Assembly: GCA_020429915.1 (NCBI GenBank)
Contig: JAGQKV010000002.1
Location: forward strand, 469,874 to 503,958
Source of the DNA: Candidatus Omnitrophota bacterium
Lineage (GTDB): Bacteria; Omnitrophota; Gorgyraeia; Zapsychrales; Zapsychraceae
DNA length: 34,085 nt
Direction of reading: 5' to 3'
A program made the translations under genes and the position numbers. Within the stretch, counting starts at the first letter, position 1; each line of letters begins with the position of its first letter. The notes beneath the pieces are model-generated. The model was not told where the DNA came from. It saw nothing but the letters and a program-made list of their open reading frames with translations, and made no database searches. This document shows, one piece after another, positions 24,354 to 32,671 of the stretch.

Positions 24354-25430
24354 CTATTGAAAATCGGCCAAACTGACCGGCTGCCTGCGGGCGCCCCACG
24401 TCCCGGGCCGGTCGTCAAAACGGCCGGGCAGTACAGTCCCGCATTGATCACATTGATTTTTATGTTTTAGTCGGTAAGCGCCCAGCACGTACCAGTCCCG
24501 CTCGATCAGGCATGTCCCGCATCCGGGGCAGTAGGTGCTGGAACCGATCCGGTCATGAACATTGCCCGTGTACACAAACTTCAAGCCGGCGCTCACGGCG
24601 ATTTCCCGGCACCGGTTCAGGATCTCCACGGAGGTCGCCGGGACATCGAGCATTTTATAATCCGGATGAAACGCGGTCAGATGCAGCGGAACGTCGTCCC
24701 CCAAACGCTCTCGAATCCATCCGCACATGGCCTTGATCTCGGCGGGATCATCGTTTTTTCCCGGTATTAGAAGCGTCGTAATTTCCAGCCATACATCGGT
24801 TTCATGCCGTAAATAGACCAAGGTGTCCAAAACGGGCTGTAACGACGACAACGTTACGTTGCGGTAAAATTCTTCACTGAAGGCCTTCAAATCCACATTC
24901 GCGGCATCCATGTACTGGTAAAACTCGGCGCGCGCCGCGGGATTGATGTAGCCGGCAGTCACAGCCACCGTCCTGATATCCATCCGCCGGCACTCCCGGG
25001 CGATGTCGATGGCATACTCCGCGAAAATCACCGGATCATTATAGGTAAAGGCGACACTGCGGCAGCCGAACTCTTTGGCAGCCAAGGCGATCGTCTGCGG
25101 CGAGGCCTGATCGGTCAGCCGGTCCCATTCACGGGATTTGCTGATATCCCAGTTTTGACAGAACTTGCAGCCGAGATTGCAGCCCGCCGTCCCGAACGAC
25201 AGGACGCTTGTCCCCGGATAAAAATGGTTCAGTGGTTTTTTCTCGATGGGATCGATACAAAACCCGCTACTTCTTCCGTAAGTTGTTAGTATAAGTTTGT
25301 TTCCGACATTCCGGCGGACAAAGCAGAAGCCCCGCTGACCGTCGGCCAGGGTGCATTCCCGGGGACACAGCTCACAGACAATGCGCTGCTCGTCCAGAGG
25401 ACGCCAATAGCGGGCTGGAAAATCGGACAT
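24354..25430 (-). CDS. amrS: AmmeMemoRadiSam-system radical SAM enzyme
   Basis: A 358-residue radical SAM protein with Cys84-x3-Cys88-x2-Cys91 (CNLGCKFC). The N-terminus has an extra Cys set (ELCPREC, about 19-26, and GFC at 36) and the C-terminus a zinc-ribbon-like pair (CPGCG and CDQCG) as in the AmmeMemoRadiSam and PflA-related branch. Other family marks are PLNHFYPGT, FTYNDP, LKAFSEEFY and TAFHPDYKM. The AMMECR1 and Memo partner genes are not adjacent here. The reaction is unresolved. It is the first gene of a long minus-strand operon and has no Shine-Dalgarno site; TAAAAT lies 9 nt before the ATG. Confidence 0.92.
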   Translation of the reverse strand: MSDFPARYWRPLDEQRIVCELCPRECTLADGQRGFCFVRRNVGNKLILTTYGRSSGFCIDPIEKKPLNHFYPGTSVLSFGTAGCNLGCKFCQNWDISKSREWDRLTDQASPQTIALAAKEFGCRSVAFTYNDPVIFAEYAIDIARECRRMDIRTVAVTAGYINPAARAEFYQYMDAANVDLKAFSEEFYRNVTLSSLQPVLDTLVYLRHETDVWLEITTLLIPGKNDDPAEIKAMCGWIRERLGDDVPLHLTAFHPDYKMLDVPATSVEILNRCREIAVSAGLKFVYTGNVHDRIGSSTYCPGCGTCLIERDWYVLGAYRLKHKNQCDQCGTVLPGRFDDRPGTWGARRQPVSLADFQ

Positions 25431-25439
25431 GATGAGTGT

Positions 25440-25445
25440 ATTTTA
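25440..25445 (-). promoter_or_regulatory. Candidate -10 box for amrS, very close to the ATG
   Basis: On the minus strand TAAAAT is followed by 9 nt and then the ATG at 25430, so a transcript would start only a few bases before the start codon. No good -35 hexamer is found at 16-18 nt. Weak by itself; listed because the ABC transporter shows the same geometry and both genes lack a ribosome site. Confidence 0.3.
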
Positions 25446-25478
25446 GCATGCGGTGCTGCCAACATGTTATTTTAATCG

Positions 25479-25506
25479 TTGACTTTACGGTCAAATCCGA
25501 TAATAT
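25479..25506 (+). promoter_or_regulatory. Promoter with inverted repeat for the siroheme reductase gene
   Basis: TTGACT (25479-25484) and TAATAT (25501-25506) are 16 nt apart, giving a predicted start near 25513 and a 30-nt leader. The -35 box is the left half of an inverted repeat TTGAC-N6-GTCAA (25479-25494), suggesting a regulator could bind there. The same repeat places a TTGAC on the opposite strand facing amrS. Confidence 0.5.
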
Positions 25507-25520
25507 GTGGTTCTTAACCC

Positions 25521-25536
25521 TTGGAACAGCTTCCAA
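25521..25536 (+). repeat. Perfect 6-bp inverted repeat in the leader of the siroheme reductase gene
   Basis: TTGGAA and TTCCAA flank a 4-nt loop (CAGC), ending 6 nt before the ATG at 25543. As RNA this would form a small hairpin containing GGAA, the only ribosome-site-like sequence in the leader; as DNA it could be an operator. No typical Shine-Dalgarno site remains between the repeat and the ATG. Confidence 0.5.
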
Positions 25537-25542
25537 AGACAT

Positions 25543-27363
25543 ATGCCGAAGAAACCTTTCATCCCCAATTTCAGGACTTCTCCCGAAGACTACTGCAAGG
25601 AAGAAGTCAACAAGCTCAATCATGCCGGGCTCGAGAAATCCGCGCTGTACGATGACTTCCGCGACAGCACCACAGCCGACATCGTCTGGGAATCCGAGCA
25701 GCTGGCCAAATCCGCGGGGATCTATCTCGAATTTGACCGTACGATCAAAGGAGCGGAAAAGCACTGGTATTATATGATCCGTATGGCCAATCCCGGCGGC
25801 GGCGCCATCACCCGGGACCAGTGGCGGGTGATCGATGAATTAGCCGAACGACACTGCCAGAATCCGTACGGACTGCCGACCCTGCGCCTGACCAACCGGC
25901 AGACGGTCCAATTTCACTGGATCAAGAAAGATGGTGTCGTAGCTATCGTCAAGGGCCTGGCCGAGGCCGGATTCAATACACTCAACGGCTGCGGGGACAA
26001 CACGCGCAATGTGATGGCCTGCCCCCTATCCCGTTTTTCTCCGGCATTCAACGCGTATGAATGGTCGCAAAAAGCCGGCCTCTATTTCCAATTGCCGCTG
26101 GAACCGTTCCTGAAAATCTTCGCGATCGATCCGCAGCATGTGCGACGCCCGGAGCAGTCTTTCACCTACGGCCCCAATTTACTGAACCGGAAGTTCAAGA
26201 TCGCGTTTACCTGCCTGCATCACGCCGAAGGGCGGCTGATCCCGGATAACTGCGTCGAGATGCGCACGCACGATATGGGCGTGGCCCCCGTGGTGGAAAA
26301 TAATGCGGTCACCGCCTATCAAATCTACGTCGGCGGCGGACAGGGCGAGCGCAACGGCAAACCGTCTTCGGCGATGTTCAGCGAACCGTTGGCCATCGTC
26401 TCCGAAGAGCAGCTTTTAGCGACGATGGATGCCGTGGTCAAAGTTCATCAATCCTGGGGTGACCGGCAAAACCGTTTCTGGGCGCGCGTCAAATATGTGA
26501 TCCGTAAGCAGGGTGTCGATTGGTACCGCGACCAGGTGTCGGCGGTACTCGGGCGCCCGCTCGAGAAGCCGAATCCGGAACTGGATTACGGCGACCGCAT
26601 GCTGCATCACGGCTGGTACGAACAACCGTCCGACGGACTCTTCTCTTTCGGGGCCTACATTGAAAACGGCCGGCTGCGCGATGACAGCACGAACGGACGT
26701 CTCAAATCTATGGTCCGCGAGACCATGGAAAAGTTTCCGGTGGAGCTCTCTATCACTCCCAATCAGGACCTGATCTTCAGCCATATCCCGGCAGATCAAA
26801 AGCAGGAATTTGAGGATCACCTGGCAGGATACGGATACGGTCAGCGTAACGGACAATCCTACTCGGCGCTGCGGCTGCGTTCGGGAGCGTGCGTCGGCCG
26901 CGACACCTGCCGGCTGACGTATACGGATTCGGAGAAATTCGAACCGGAACTGCTGGATGAGCTGGAAAAACGCGGCTGGGGAGACATGACCGAATCGATC
27001 GGCATCACCGGTTGCGAGCGCCAATGCTTCCGGCCCGCCACCAAATCGATCGGACTGGTGGGTTCCGGATTGAACCGCTATCAATTCAAATTGTTCGGCG
27101 ACGAAGCCGGACGCCACCAAGGGCAACCGCTGATTTCTGCGGACGGGGAAAACCTGTATCTTCGTTCCGTCGACCGCGAGCGAGTCGCCGATGTTATCGA
27201 CTTTTTATTCACCTGGTTTACGAAAGAGAAACAGCCCGGCGAAGACCTGGGAGCATTTCACCGCCGCGTCGGCGCCGACGCCATCATATCCCGCCTCCAA
27301 AACAATCCTGCCACGGCGGAACTCATGGAAAAACCGTTTACTACGGATTGTGTAATCGATTAG
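25543..27363 (+). CDS. Siroheme-[4Fe-4S] nitrite/sulfite reductase, ferredoxin type
   Basis: A 606-residue six-electron reductase. Two half-repeats are visible and the cluster/siroheme ligands read Cys450-x5-Cys456 and Cys491-x3-Cys495, the canonical set, with Cys495 expected to bridge siroheme and cluster. GCGDNTRN has a Cys at 150, and Tyr76/Tyr77 lie in HWYYMIRM; in the M. tuberculosis sulfite reductase of this family a Tyr-Cys bond forms near the siroheme, so sulfite is a real alternative to nitrite. Length exceeds cyanobacterial NirA (about 510). I started at ATG 25543 (MPKKPF); an earlier ATG at 25507 lies at the predicted transcription start. Specificity is not settled by sequence, so no symbol is given. 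A ferredoxin-NADP reductase gene lies 1 kb away. Confidence 0.9.
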   Translation: MPKKPFIPNFRTSPEDYCKEEVNKLNHAGLEKSALYDDFRDSTTADIVWESEQLAKSAGIYLEFDRTIKGAEKHWYYMIRMANPGGGAITRDQWRVIDELAERHCQNPYGLPTLRLTNRQTVQFHWIKKDGVVAIVKGLAEAGFNTLNGCGDNTRNVMACPLSRFSPAFNAYEWSQKAGLYFQLPLEPFLKIFAIDPQHVRRPEQSFTYGPNLLNRKFKIAFTCLHHAEGRLIPDNCVEMRTHDMGVAPVVENNAVTAYQIYVGGGQGERNGKPSSAMFSEPLAIVSEEQLLATMDAVVKVHQSWGDRQNRFWARVKYVIRKQGVDWYRDQVSAVLGRPLEKPNPELDYGDRMLHHGWYEQPSDGLFSFGAYIENGRLRDDSTNGRLKSMVRETMEKFPVELSITPNQDLIFSHIPADQKQEFEDHLAGYGYGQRNGQSYSALRLRSGACVGRDTCRLTYTDSEKFEPELLDELEKRGWGDMTESIGITGCERQCFRPATKSIGLVGSGLNRYQFKLFGDEAGRHQGQPLISADGENLYLRSVDRERVADVIDFLFTWFTKEKQPGEDLGAFHRRVGADAIISRLQNNPATAELMEKPFTTDCVID

Positions 27364-28289
27364 TCTTTGCGCAGAAAAAAGGCACCGAGGAAATTCTTTA
27401 AGGGATAGGCGTCAACCAAAGTGGTGTTCCCGTGCAGGCGCAGCCCAGAAGGATCAACGACATCGTGGAAAAACTTCTCGCGGTAACCGAAACGCAGTCC
27501 TTTGTCGAAAACCAGCACCTCCCGGTCGTTATCATAATCCGTTGAAAAAGCGGCAATTCCGCCCGGTTTCAAGACACGGCCCAGCTCCCGCATGAGATTT
27601 TGCCGGTCCGGCGAGGTCAGATGTTCAATCACACAAATCGAAAAGATGCGCTCAAAATGATTGTCGGGAAACGGCAGCGGCTGTCCCGCGTCGCGATCGA
27701 TGGCACGGCATTCCCACCCCATCTTTTGCCCCACGTAGTTCATGTTGTAGACGATCCCACAGTTGCCCCAGTCGTTGTCGATGGATGTCACCGAGCAGCC
27801 CTTGTCTGCCAGGAAGAAATTGAATGCCGTTGAGGCCCCGCCGATATCGAGAATATTTTGTCCTTTTTGTATGTCGGCGTGCCGAAAACACCAGGCATTT
27901 TCCCAGGAATTCTTTTTCTCGGAGTACTCCGTGTACATCCGCGGAATGAATGAGGCGGCCGTCGACGTGTACCGCAGGTCTTTCGCGTCGAGCTTCTTTT
28001 TTGTCGCCTCAATGCCGGCAATAATTTCCTGAATCTCGGACAAGGCGAGGTCTTCGTCCATCCACAGAGCGCTGCGGTTGATATGCTCTGTGGGATTGGG
28101 AATCTCGCCTTCCACCTCCACCGTCCACTGCCCTTCACCCTCCGGGACAAAGCCGACCGGTCCGATTTTCCGCGCCAGCCGTTCCATTTTCCGGGTCGCG
28201 GACTGCCGTTTCACTTTGCGGTATTTAAGATACAAAATGTAATAAAGGGGAATGTAGAGAGGGTACGTTTCCTGATGCGTTTTTTCCAT
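27360..28289 (-). CDS. Class I SAM-dependent methyltransferase with unknown N-terminal region
   Basis: A 309-residue protein. The Rossmann methyltransferase core runs from about residue 135 with motif I NILDIGGAST (145-154), acidic SIDND at 169-173, ERIFSICVIEHL and LKPGG. The first about 130 residues include a basic, aromatic-rich N-terminus (YIPLYYILYLKYRKVKR) that may touch the membrane and a segment (TEHINRSALWMDEDLAL) with no recognised family. The substrate is unknown; a cell-surface or lipid target is conceivable. Its stop overlaps the convergent siroheme reductase stop by 4 nt. It follows fprA by 18 nt and lacks a clear ribosome site. Confidence 0.82.
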   Translation of the reverse strand: MEKTHQETYPLYIPLYYILYLKYRKVKRQSATRKMERLARKIGPVGFVPEGEGQWTVEVEGEIPNPTEHINRSALWMDEDLALSEIQEIIAGIEATKKKLDAKDLRYTSTAASFIPRMYTEYSEKKNSWENAWCFRHADIQKGQNILDIGGASTAFNFFLADKGCSVTSIDNDWGNCGIVYNMNYVGQKMGWECRAIDRDAGQPLPFPDNHFERIFSICVIEHLTSPDRQNLMRELGRVLKPGGIAAFSTDYDNDREVLVFDKGLRFGYREKFFHDVVDPSGLRLHGNTTLVDAYPLKNFLGAFFLRKD

Positions 28290-28307
28290 AGTGCTGCTTG
28301 AATCTTT

Positions 28308-29693
28308 CTATGATACGGCGGCCAGCATCTCATCGACGCTGACAAATTTTTCACGAATTTTACCTACGGCTTCGCCGTTGGCGACTTCGGCGGCGTCAAT
28401 CTTCTTCCAGTCTTCGAAACGGATATACCGGATATTGCGTGATGATAAATCCGCCTCCATGGCTGCGGAGTCGGGCTGACTGCAAGGCACCAGCGAACCG
28501 ATATCCGCCAGTAAATTACCTACTGTCTCTTCGGCATCCGGCTTGTTGGTCCCGATCACACCGGACGGCCCGCGTTTGATCCATCCCGCGGTGTACAACC
28601 CCGTCGCCGTCTGGCCGTCGTCCTGGATCCGGCCGCCTTCATTGGGAAATACACCCCACTGCTCATGAAACGGCACCCCCTCGATCGGTAAGCCTCTATA
28701 CCCGACGCTGCGAAACAGGATGCCGCAAGGCATTACGGATTTCCCCCCCGTTCCCTGTGCCTTCTGCTTACCAGGATCGCCGGTCAACTCATTGCGTTCC
28801 AATTCCAGTCGGGCGACCCGGTCACCGCCGTCGGACAACAGGGCCGTGGGACTCTGAAAGAAATGGATATAAAATTTCCTGGCCGCGGAGCCGGAATCAA
28901 GATCGCGGAAGCCTCTTAGTATTTCATAATTTTTCTTCTTCGGCGCGTTCCTGGGATCCTCCAGCTCCGCCTGACTGGCCGGGCTGAGGCTCAAGTCATC
29001 CGGATTGGCGAATACCGGCACACAACTTTCCAGCTCGCCGAACTCACGGATCTCCACCGGAGTAAACGCGGCCTGAGCGGGACCGCGCCGGCCGATCATA
29101 TGGACTTCCTTGATGCGGCTCTCGGCAAGCGCCTCCAGCGCGTGCCGGGCGATATCCGTTTTGCTCAATTCGTCAACCGACTTGCATAAAATGCGCGAGA
29201 CATCCATAGCCACGTTTCCCTGCCCGATGATCACGGCCACCTCTTGAGATAAATCAAACCGGCGGTCACGATAATCAGGATGCCCGTTGTACCAAGCCAC
29301 GAACTCAGTGGCCGTGTAGCTTCCCGGCAAATCTTCGCCGTCAATCCCTAAACGCCGGTCACTGGCGGCGCCGACCGTGAACAAAATCGCATCGTAATAT
29401 TTTCGCATATCCGCGACGGAAATATCCTCCCCGACGCCAACATTCCCGTAAAAGGAAACTTCGTCACGTGCGGCGGTCTTTTCGTAAACCCTGATAACAT
29501 TTTTGATTTTTTGGTGGTCCGGGGCCACACCATAGCGAACAAGTCCGAACGGGGCCGGGAGACGGTCAAACATATCGATCTTGACGTGAACATCCGATTT
29601 GCACAGCGCTTCGGCCGCATAAAACCCGCTAGGGCCGCTACCGACAACCGCCACTCGCAGAGGCCGTTGTTCCGTACCAAGATCCGAGGGCAT
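28308..29693 (-). CDS. fprA: FprA-type ferredoxin-NADP+ reductase (adrenodoxin reductase family)
   Basis: A 461-residue flavoprotein with FAD motif VVGSGPSGFYAAEAL (about 16-30), family stretch PFGLVRYGVAPDH, NADP-binding VIIGQGNVAMDVSRIL, MIGRRGPAQAAFTPVEIRE, and the late GWIKRGPSGVIGTNKPDAEET. It moves electrons between NADPH and a ferredoxin. It could supply reduced ferredoxin to the nearby siroheme reductase, and it is divergent from the transhydrogenase operon that would supply NADPH. A ribosome site AAAGGAA lies 6 nt before ATG 29693. No ferredoxin gene is in the window. Confidence 0.93.
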   Translation of the reverse strand: MPSDLGTEQRPLRVAVVGSGPSGFYAAEALCKSDVHVKIDMFDRLPAPFGLVRYGVAPDHQKIKNVIRVYEKTAARDEVSFYGNVGVGEDISVADMRKYYDAILFTVGAASDRRLGIDGEDLPGSYTATEFVAWYNGHPDYRDRRFDLSQEVAVIIGQGNVAMDVSRILCKSVDELSKTDIARHALEALAESRIKEVHMIGRRGPAQAAFTPVEIREFGELESCVPVFANPDDLSLSPASQAELEDPRNAPKKKNYEILRGFRDLDSGSAARKFYIHFFQSPTALLSDGGDRVARLELERNELTGDPGKQKAQGTGGKSVMPCGILFRSVGYRGLPIEGVPFHEQWGVFPNEGGRIQDDGQTATGLYTAGWIKRGPSGVIGTNKPDAEETVGNLLADIGSLVPCSQPDSAAMEADLSSRNIRYIRFEDWKKIDAAEVANGEAVGKIREKFVSVDEMLAAVS

Positions 29694-29736
29694 AACCGTT
29701 CCTTTCTTCGTTGGACAAGTGAGGTGATATTTTTCT

Positions 29737-29765
29737 ATCGTATACTGGCCCTAAAACCTTGTCAA
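29737..29765 (-). promoter_or_regulatory. Promoter of fprA
   Basis: On the minus strand a perfect TTGACA (29765-29760) is followed after 17 nt by TACGAT (29742-29737). Predicted start near 29730 leaves a leader of about 37 nt with the AAAGGAA ribosome site. It is divergent from the pntAA promoter, with 24 nt between the two -35 boxes. Confidence 0.6.
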
Positions 29766-29789
29766 CCTCCAAATCCCGCAAAAACCTCC

Positions 29790-29818
29790 TTGACTTATGA
29801 TAAAGCTTTGTTTATCCT
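29790..29818 (+). promoter_or_regulatory. Promoter of the pnt operon with palindrome over the -10 region
   Basis: TTGACT (29790-29795) and TATCCT (29813-29818) are 17 nt apart. An inverted repeat GATAAA-N6-TTTATC (29799-29816), enclosing AAAGCTTT, covers the spacer and most of the -10 box, a typical place for a repressor. Start near 29825, leader about 28 nt with GGAGA at 29842-29846 as ribosome site. Confidence 0.55.
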
Positions 29819-29852
29819 GAGAACATACCAAGCAACCTCGCGGAGAAATTGG

Positions 29853-30989
29853 ATGTTAATTGGAATTCCTAAAGAAGTGCACCTTGGGGAAACCCGCTCC
29901 CCTATTATTCCCGCCACCATTTCACGACTGACAAAAAAAGAAATTCCTGTTCAGGTCGAATCGTCTATCGGTGAGCACATTTATTGTTCAGACGGCGATT
30001 ACCAGGAAGCCGGCGCCAAGGTGGTGGACCGCGACACGATCCTTTCCACTTCCGACATCGTGTTACGCCTGCGTAAACCTCCCTTGGAGGAAATCGCGAA
30101 ACTTAAGGCCGGTGCGATCCATATCAGCTTTCTTGATCCCTTCAATGAAACCGAGCTGATCGATGAATTTGTTGCCCGCAAAATCAGCGCGATCAGCATG
30201 GAAATGATCCCGCGCTCGACCTTTGCCCAAAAAATGGACGCGCTCAGTTCACAAGCCAATCTTGCCGGCTATGTCACTGTCATTCTGGCCGCCGAACGCC
30301 TCAATAAAATCCTGCCGATGATGAATACGCCCGCCGGGACCATCTCCCCCGGGCATGTGTTCGTTATCGGCGCCGGGGTGGCGGGCCTGCAGGCAATTGC
30401 CACCGCCAAACGCCTCGGCGCGCGCGTCGAGGCCTTCGACACCCGTCCCGTCGTCGAGGAGCAGGTGCAGTCACTGGGAGCTAAATTCGTTAAGATCGAT
30501 TTAGGAGACACCGGTCAGACCAAAGACGGTTATGCCAAGGCCCTCACGGACGAACAACTCAAACTGCAGCGTGAAGGCATGGCCAAGGTCTGTGCCAAGT
30601 CCGACATTGTTATCACCACGGCCCAATTATTCGGTCGCAAAGCTCCGATCATCGTGACCAAGGATATGGTGGCCCAGATGAAACCCGGCAGCATCATTGT
30701 CGACATGGCGGTGGAATCCGGTGGTAATGTCGAGGGATCCCGCCCCAATGAGGAAGTCGACGTCAACGGAGTCACGATAATCGGCCTGGGAAACCTTCCC
30801 GGCCGTGTTGCCGTGCACGCAAGCCAAATGTACTCGTCCAATCTGTTCAATTTTCTTGATACCTTTACCGACAAGGAATCCGGCGAGTTTAAGTTGGACC
30901 TTGAACATGAGATTATCAAGGGCTGTTTAATCACCCATAACGGTGAACTAGTGAATGAAATGATTAAAAACTTCCGGAATAAAGGCTAA
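29853..30989 (+). CDS. pntAA: NAD(P) transhydrogenase alpha subunit, part 1 (NAD-binding)
   Basis: A 378-residue soluble domain I of proton-translocating transhydrogenase. It begins MLIGIPKEVHLGETR, carries the NAD(H) Rossmann motif VIGAGVAGLQAIATAKRLGA, and QLFGRKAPIIVTKDM and IVDMAVESGGNVE further on. The start at 29853 is set by GGAGA 6 nt upstream and alignment to the family N-terminus; the reading frame is open further upstream, but that extension crosses the promoter and the fprA gene and is not coding. The split of the alpha subunit into two genes is common outside enterobacteria. pntAB follows after 3 nt. Confidence 0.95.
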   Translation: MLIGIPKEVHLGETRSPIIPATISRLTKKEIPVQVESSIGEHIYCSDGDYQEAGAKVVDRDTILSTSDIVLRLRKPPLEEIAKLKAGAIHISFLDPFNETELIDEFVARKISAISMEMIPRSTFAQKMDALSSQANLAGYVTVILAAERLNKILPMMNTPAGTISPGHVFVIGAGVAGLQAIATAKRLGARVEAFDTRPVVEEQVQSLGAKFVKIDLGDTGQTKDGYAKALTDEQLKLQREGMAKVCAKSDIVITTAQLFGRKAPIIVTKDMVAQMKPGSIIVDMAVESGGNVEGSRPNEEVDVNGVTIIGLGNLPGRVAVHASQMYSSNLFNFLDTFTDKESGEFKLDLEHEIIKGCLITHNGELVNEMIKNFRNKG

Positions 30990-30992
30990 GTC

Positions 30993-31307
30993 ATGGATCC
31001 GCAAATTCTGGTCTATCTATTTTTCGTGCTGACACTCTCCATTTTTCTCGGATTTGAGCTGATCTCCAAGGTCCCGGCGACTTTGCATACTCCGCTGATG
31101 TCCGGTGCCAATGCCATTTCGGGGATCACCATCGTCGGTGCCATCCTCTCGGCAGGCGGTGAAGGCAACACCGGGAGTTATTGGCTGGGCGCCGCCGCAG
31201 TCTTCTTCGCCACCATCAACGTGATCGGCGGCTACTACGTGACGGACCGGATGCTGGGCATGTTTAAAAAGAAATCGACCGCACAACCGGGAGGTGACTC
31301 GGCATGA
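30993..31307 (+). CDS. pntAB: NAD(P) transhydrogenase alpha subunit, part 2 (membrane)
   Basis: A 104-residue membrane subunit with three to four helices (about 5-22, 36-52, 60-80). SKVPATLHTPLMSGANAISGI is the conserved family signature. The tail is polar and basic. It supplies part of the proton channel. The stop overlaps the pntB start as ATGA. Confidence 0.94.
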   Translation: MDPQILVYLFFVLTLSIFLGFELISKVPATLHTPLMSGANAISGITIVGAILSAGGEGNTGSYWLGAAAVFFATINVIGGYYVTDRMLGMFKKKSTAQPGGDSA

Positions 31308-32671
31308 GTGACGTCCTGATCAACTTCGCTTACATATTCTCCGCGGTTCTGTTTGTCTTCGGCCTGAAGATGCTCGGCTCACCGGCCACGGCCCGCAAAG
31401 GTAACCTCCTTTCGGCAGTCGGCATGGGTTTGGCTATCGCGGCGGTCCTGCTCACCAAAGGTCTGAGTTTCCATTATATTCTGATCGCGGCGGCGGCCGG
31501 CGGCGCTATCGGTTTTTTTGCGGCCAAGCTCGTGGCGATGACGGCTATGCCGGAAATGGTCGCCCTGTTCAACGGCTCCGGAGGCATAGCCTCTTTGCTT
31601 GTGGGGTGGTCGGTCTATCACTATCAGCCGCACGGCGACATGCTCACCTCGATCACGACGATCCTCTCCGTCCTCATCGGCGGGGTGACGTTTACCGGAA
31701 GCATCGTCGCATGGGGCAAACTCTCGGAAAAAATTTCCAGCAAACCGTTCCTCTATCCGGGACAACAGATCGTCAATTCCGTGCTGATGCTCGGCGTCCT
31801 TATCGGCGGCGCCGTGTTCTGTATGGATCCGGCCAACAATTATCCAATATTTCTGATCATTGTCCTGGCCTCGCTGATCCTGGGCGTAATGGTGGTGATC
31901 CCGATCGGCGGCGGGGACATGCCGGTCGTTATTTCCTTGCTGAACAGCTATTCCGGCTTAGCGGCCTGTGCCGCCGGTTTTGTCATTCAAAACAATATCC
32001 TGATTGTAGCCGGGTCCATGGTCGGAGCGGCGGGCATTATCCTCACGAATATCATGTGCAAGGCGATGAACCGTTCGCTGAACAATGTTCTCTTTTCCGG
32101 CTTCGGTTCGGGAACGCAAAAAAAGTCCAGTGGACCTCAGGGAGAGGCCAAACCGATCAGCGTCCAGGATGCCTATTATATCCTCGAGGCGGCCGGTTCA
32201 GTGGTTTTTGTCCCGGGCTACGGAATGGCAGTGGCCCAAGCGCAGCACGTGGTCCGGGAACTCGGAGAAATCCTTGAAGAAAACGGCGCCGAGGTCAGCT
32301 ACGCGATTCATCCGGTCGCGGGGCGCATGCCCGGTCACATGAACGTCTTACTGGCCGAGGCCAACGTCTCTTATGACAAGCTTATTGAGATGGATGTAAT
32401 CAATCCCAACATGGAGAATATCGACGTAGCGGTGGTGATCGGGGCCAACGACGTAGTCAATCCGGCAGCCCGTCATGACGAAGGATCTCCGATTTACGGC
32501 ATGCCGATTATCGACGTGGACAAGGCCAAGACCGTCTTCGTCCTGAAGCGCTCCATGAACCCCGGGTTTGCCGGCATCCAAAACGAACTCTTCTTTGCTG
32601 AAAATACACGCATGGTCTTCGGCGACGCCAAAGAAACACTCTCAGGGCTCATCGCAGAATTCAAGGACTGA
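31304..32671 (+). CDS. pntB: NAD(P) transhydrogenase beta subunit
   Basis: A 455-residue subunit with about eight membrane helices in the first 260 residues followed by the NADP(H)-binding domain III: VPGYGMAVAQAQH, VAGRMPGHMNVLLAEA, VVIGANDVVNPAARHDEGS and GMPIIDVDKAKTVFVLKR. The enzyme uses the proton gradient to make NADPH from NADH. The gene completes a three-gene operon and ends at a hairpin that includes its stop codon. Confidence 0.96.
   Translation: MSDVLINFAYIFSAVLFVFGLKMLGSPATARKGNLLSAVGMGLAIAAVLLTKGLSFHYILIAAAAGGAIGFFAAKLVAMTAMPEMVALFNGSGGIASLLVGWSVYHYQPHGDMLTSITTILSVLIGGVTFTGSIVAWGKLSEKISSKPFLYPGQQIVNSVLMLGVLIGGAVFCMDPANNYPIFLIIVLASLILGVMVVIPIGGGDMPVVISLLNSYSGLAACAAGFVIQNNILIVAGSMVGAAGIILTNIMCKAMNRSLNNVLFSGFGSGTQKKSSGPQGEAKPISVQDAYYILEAAGSVVFVPGYGMAVAQAQHVVRELGEILEENGAEVSYAIHPVAGRMPGHMNVLLAEANVSYDKLIEMDVINPNMENIDVAVVIGANDVVNPAARHDEGSPIYGMPIIDVDKAKTVFVLKRSMNPGFAGIQNELFFAENTRMVFGDAKETLSGLIAEFKD

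Noticed and set aside
29511-29852. N-terminal extension of the transhydrogenase alpha frame.
   Set aside because: It runs through fprA on the other strand and the promoter region; the family N-terminus and a ribosome site fix the start at 29853.
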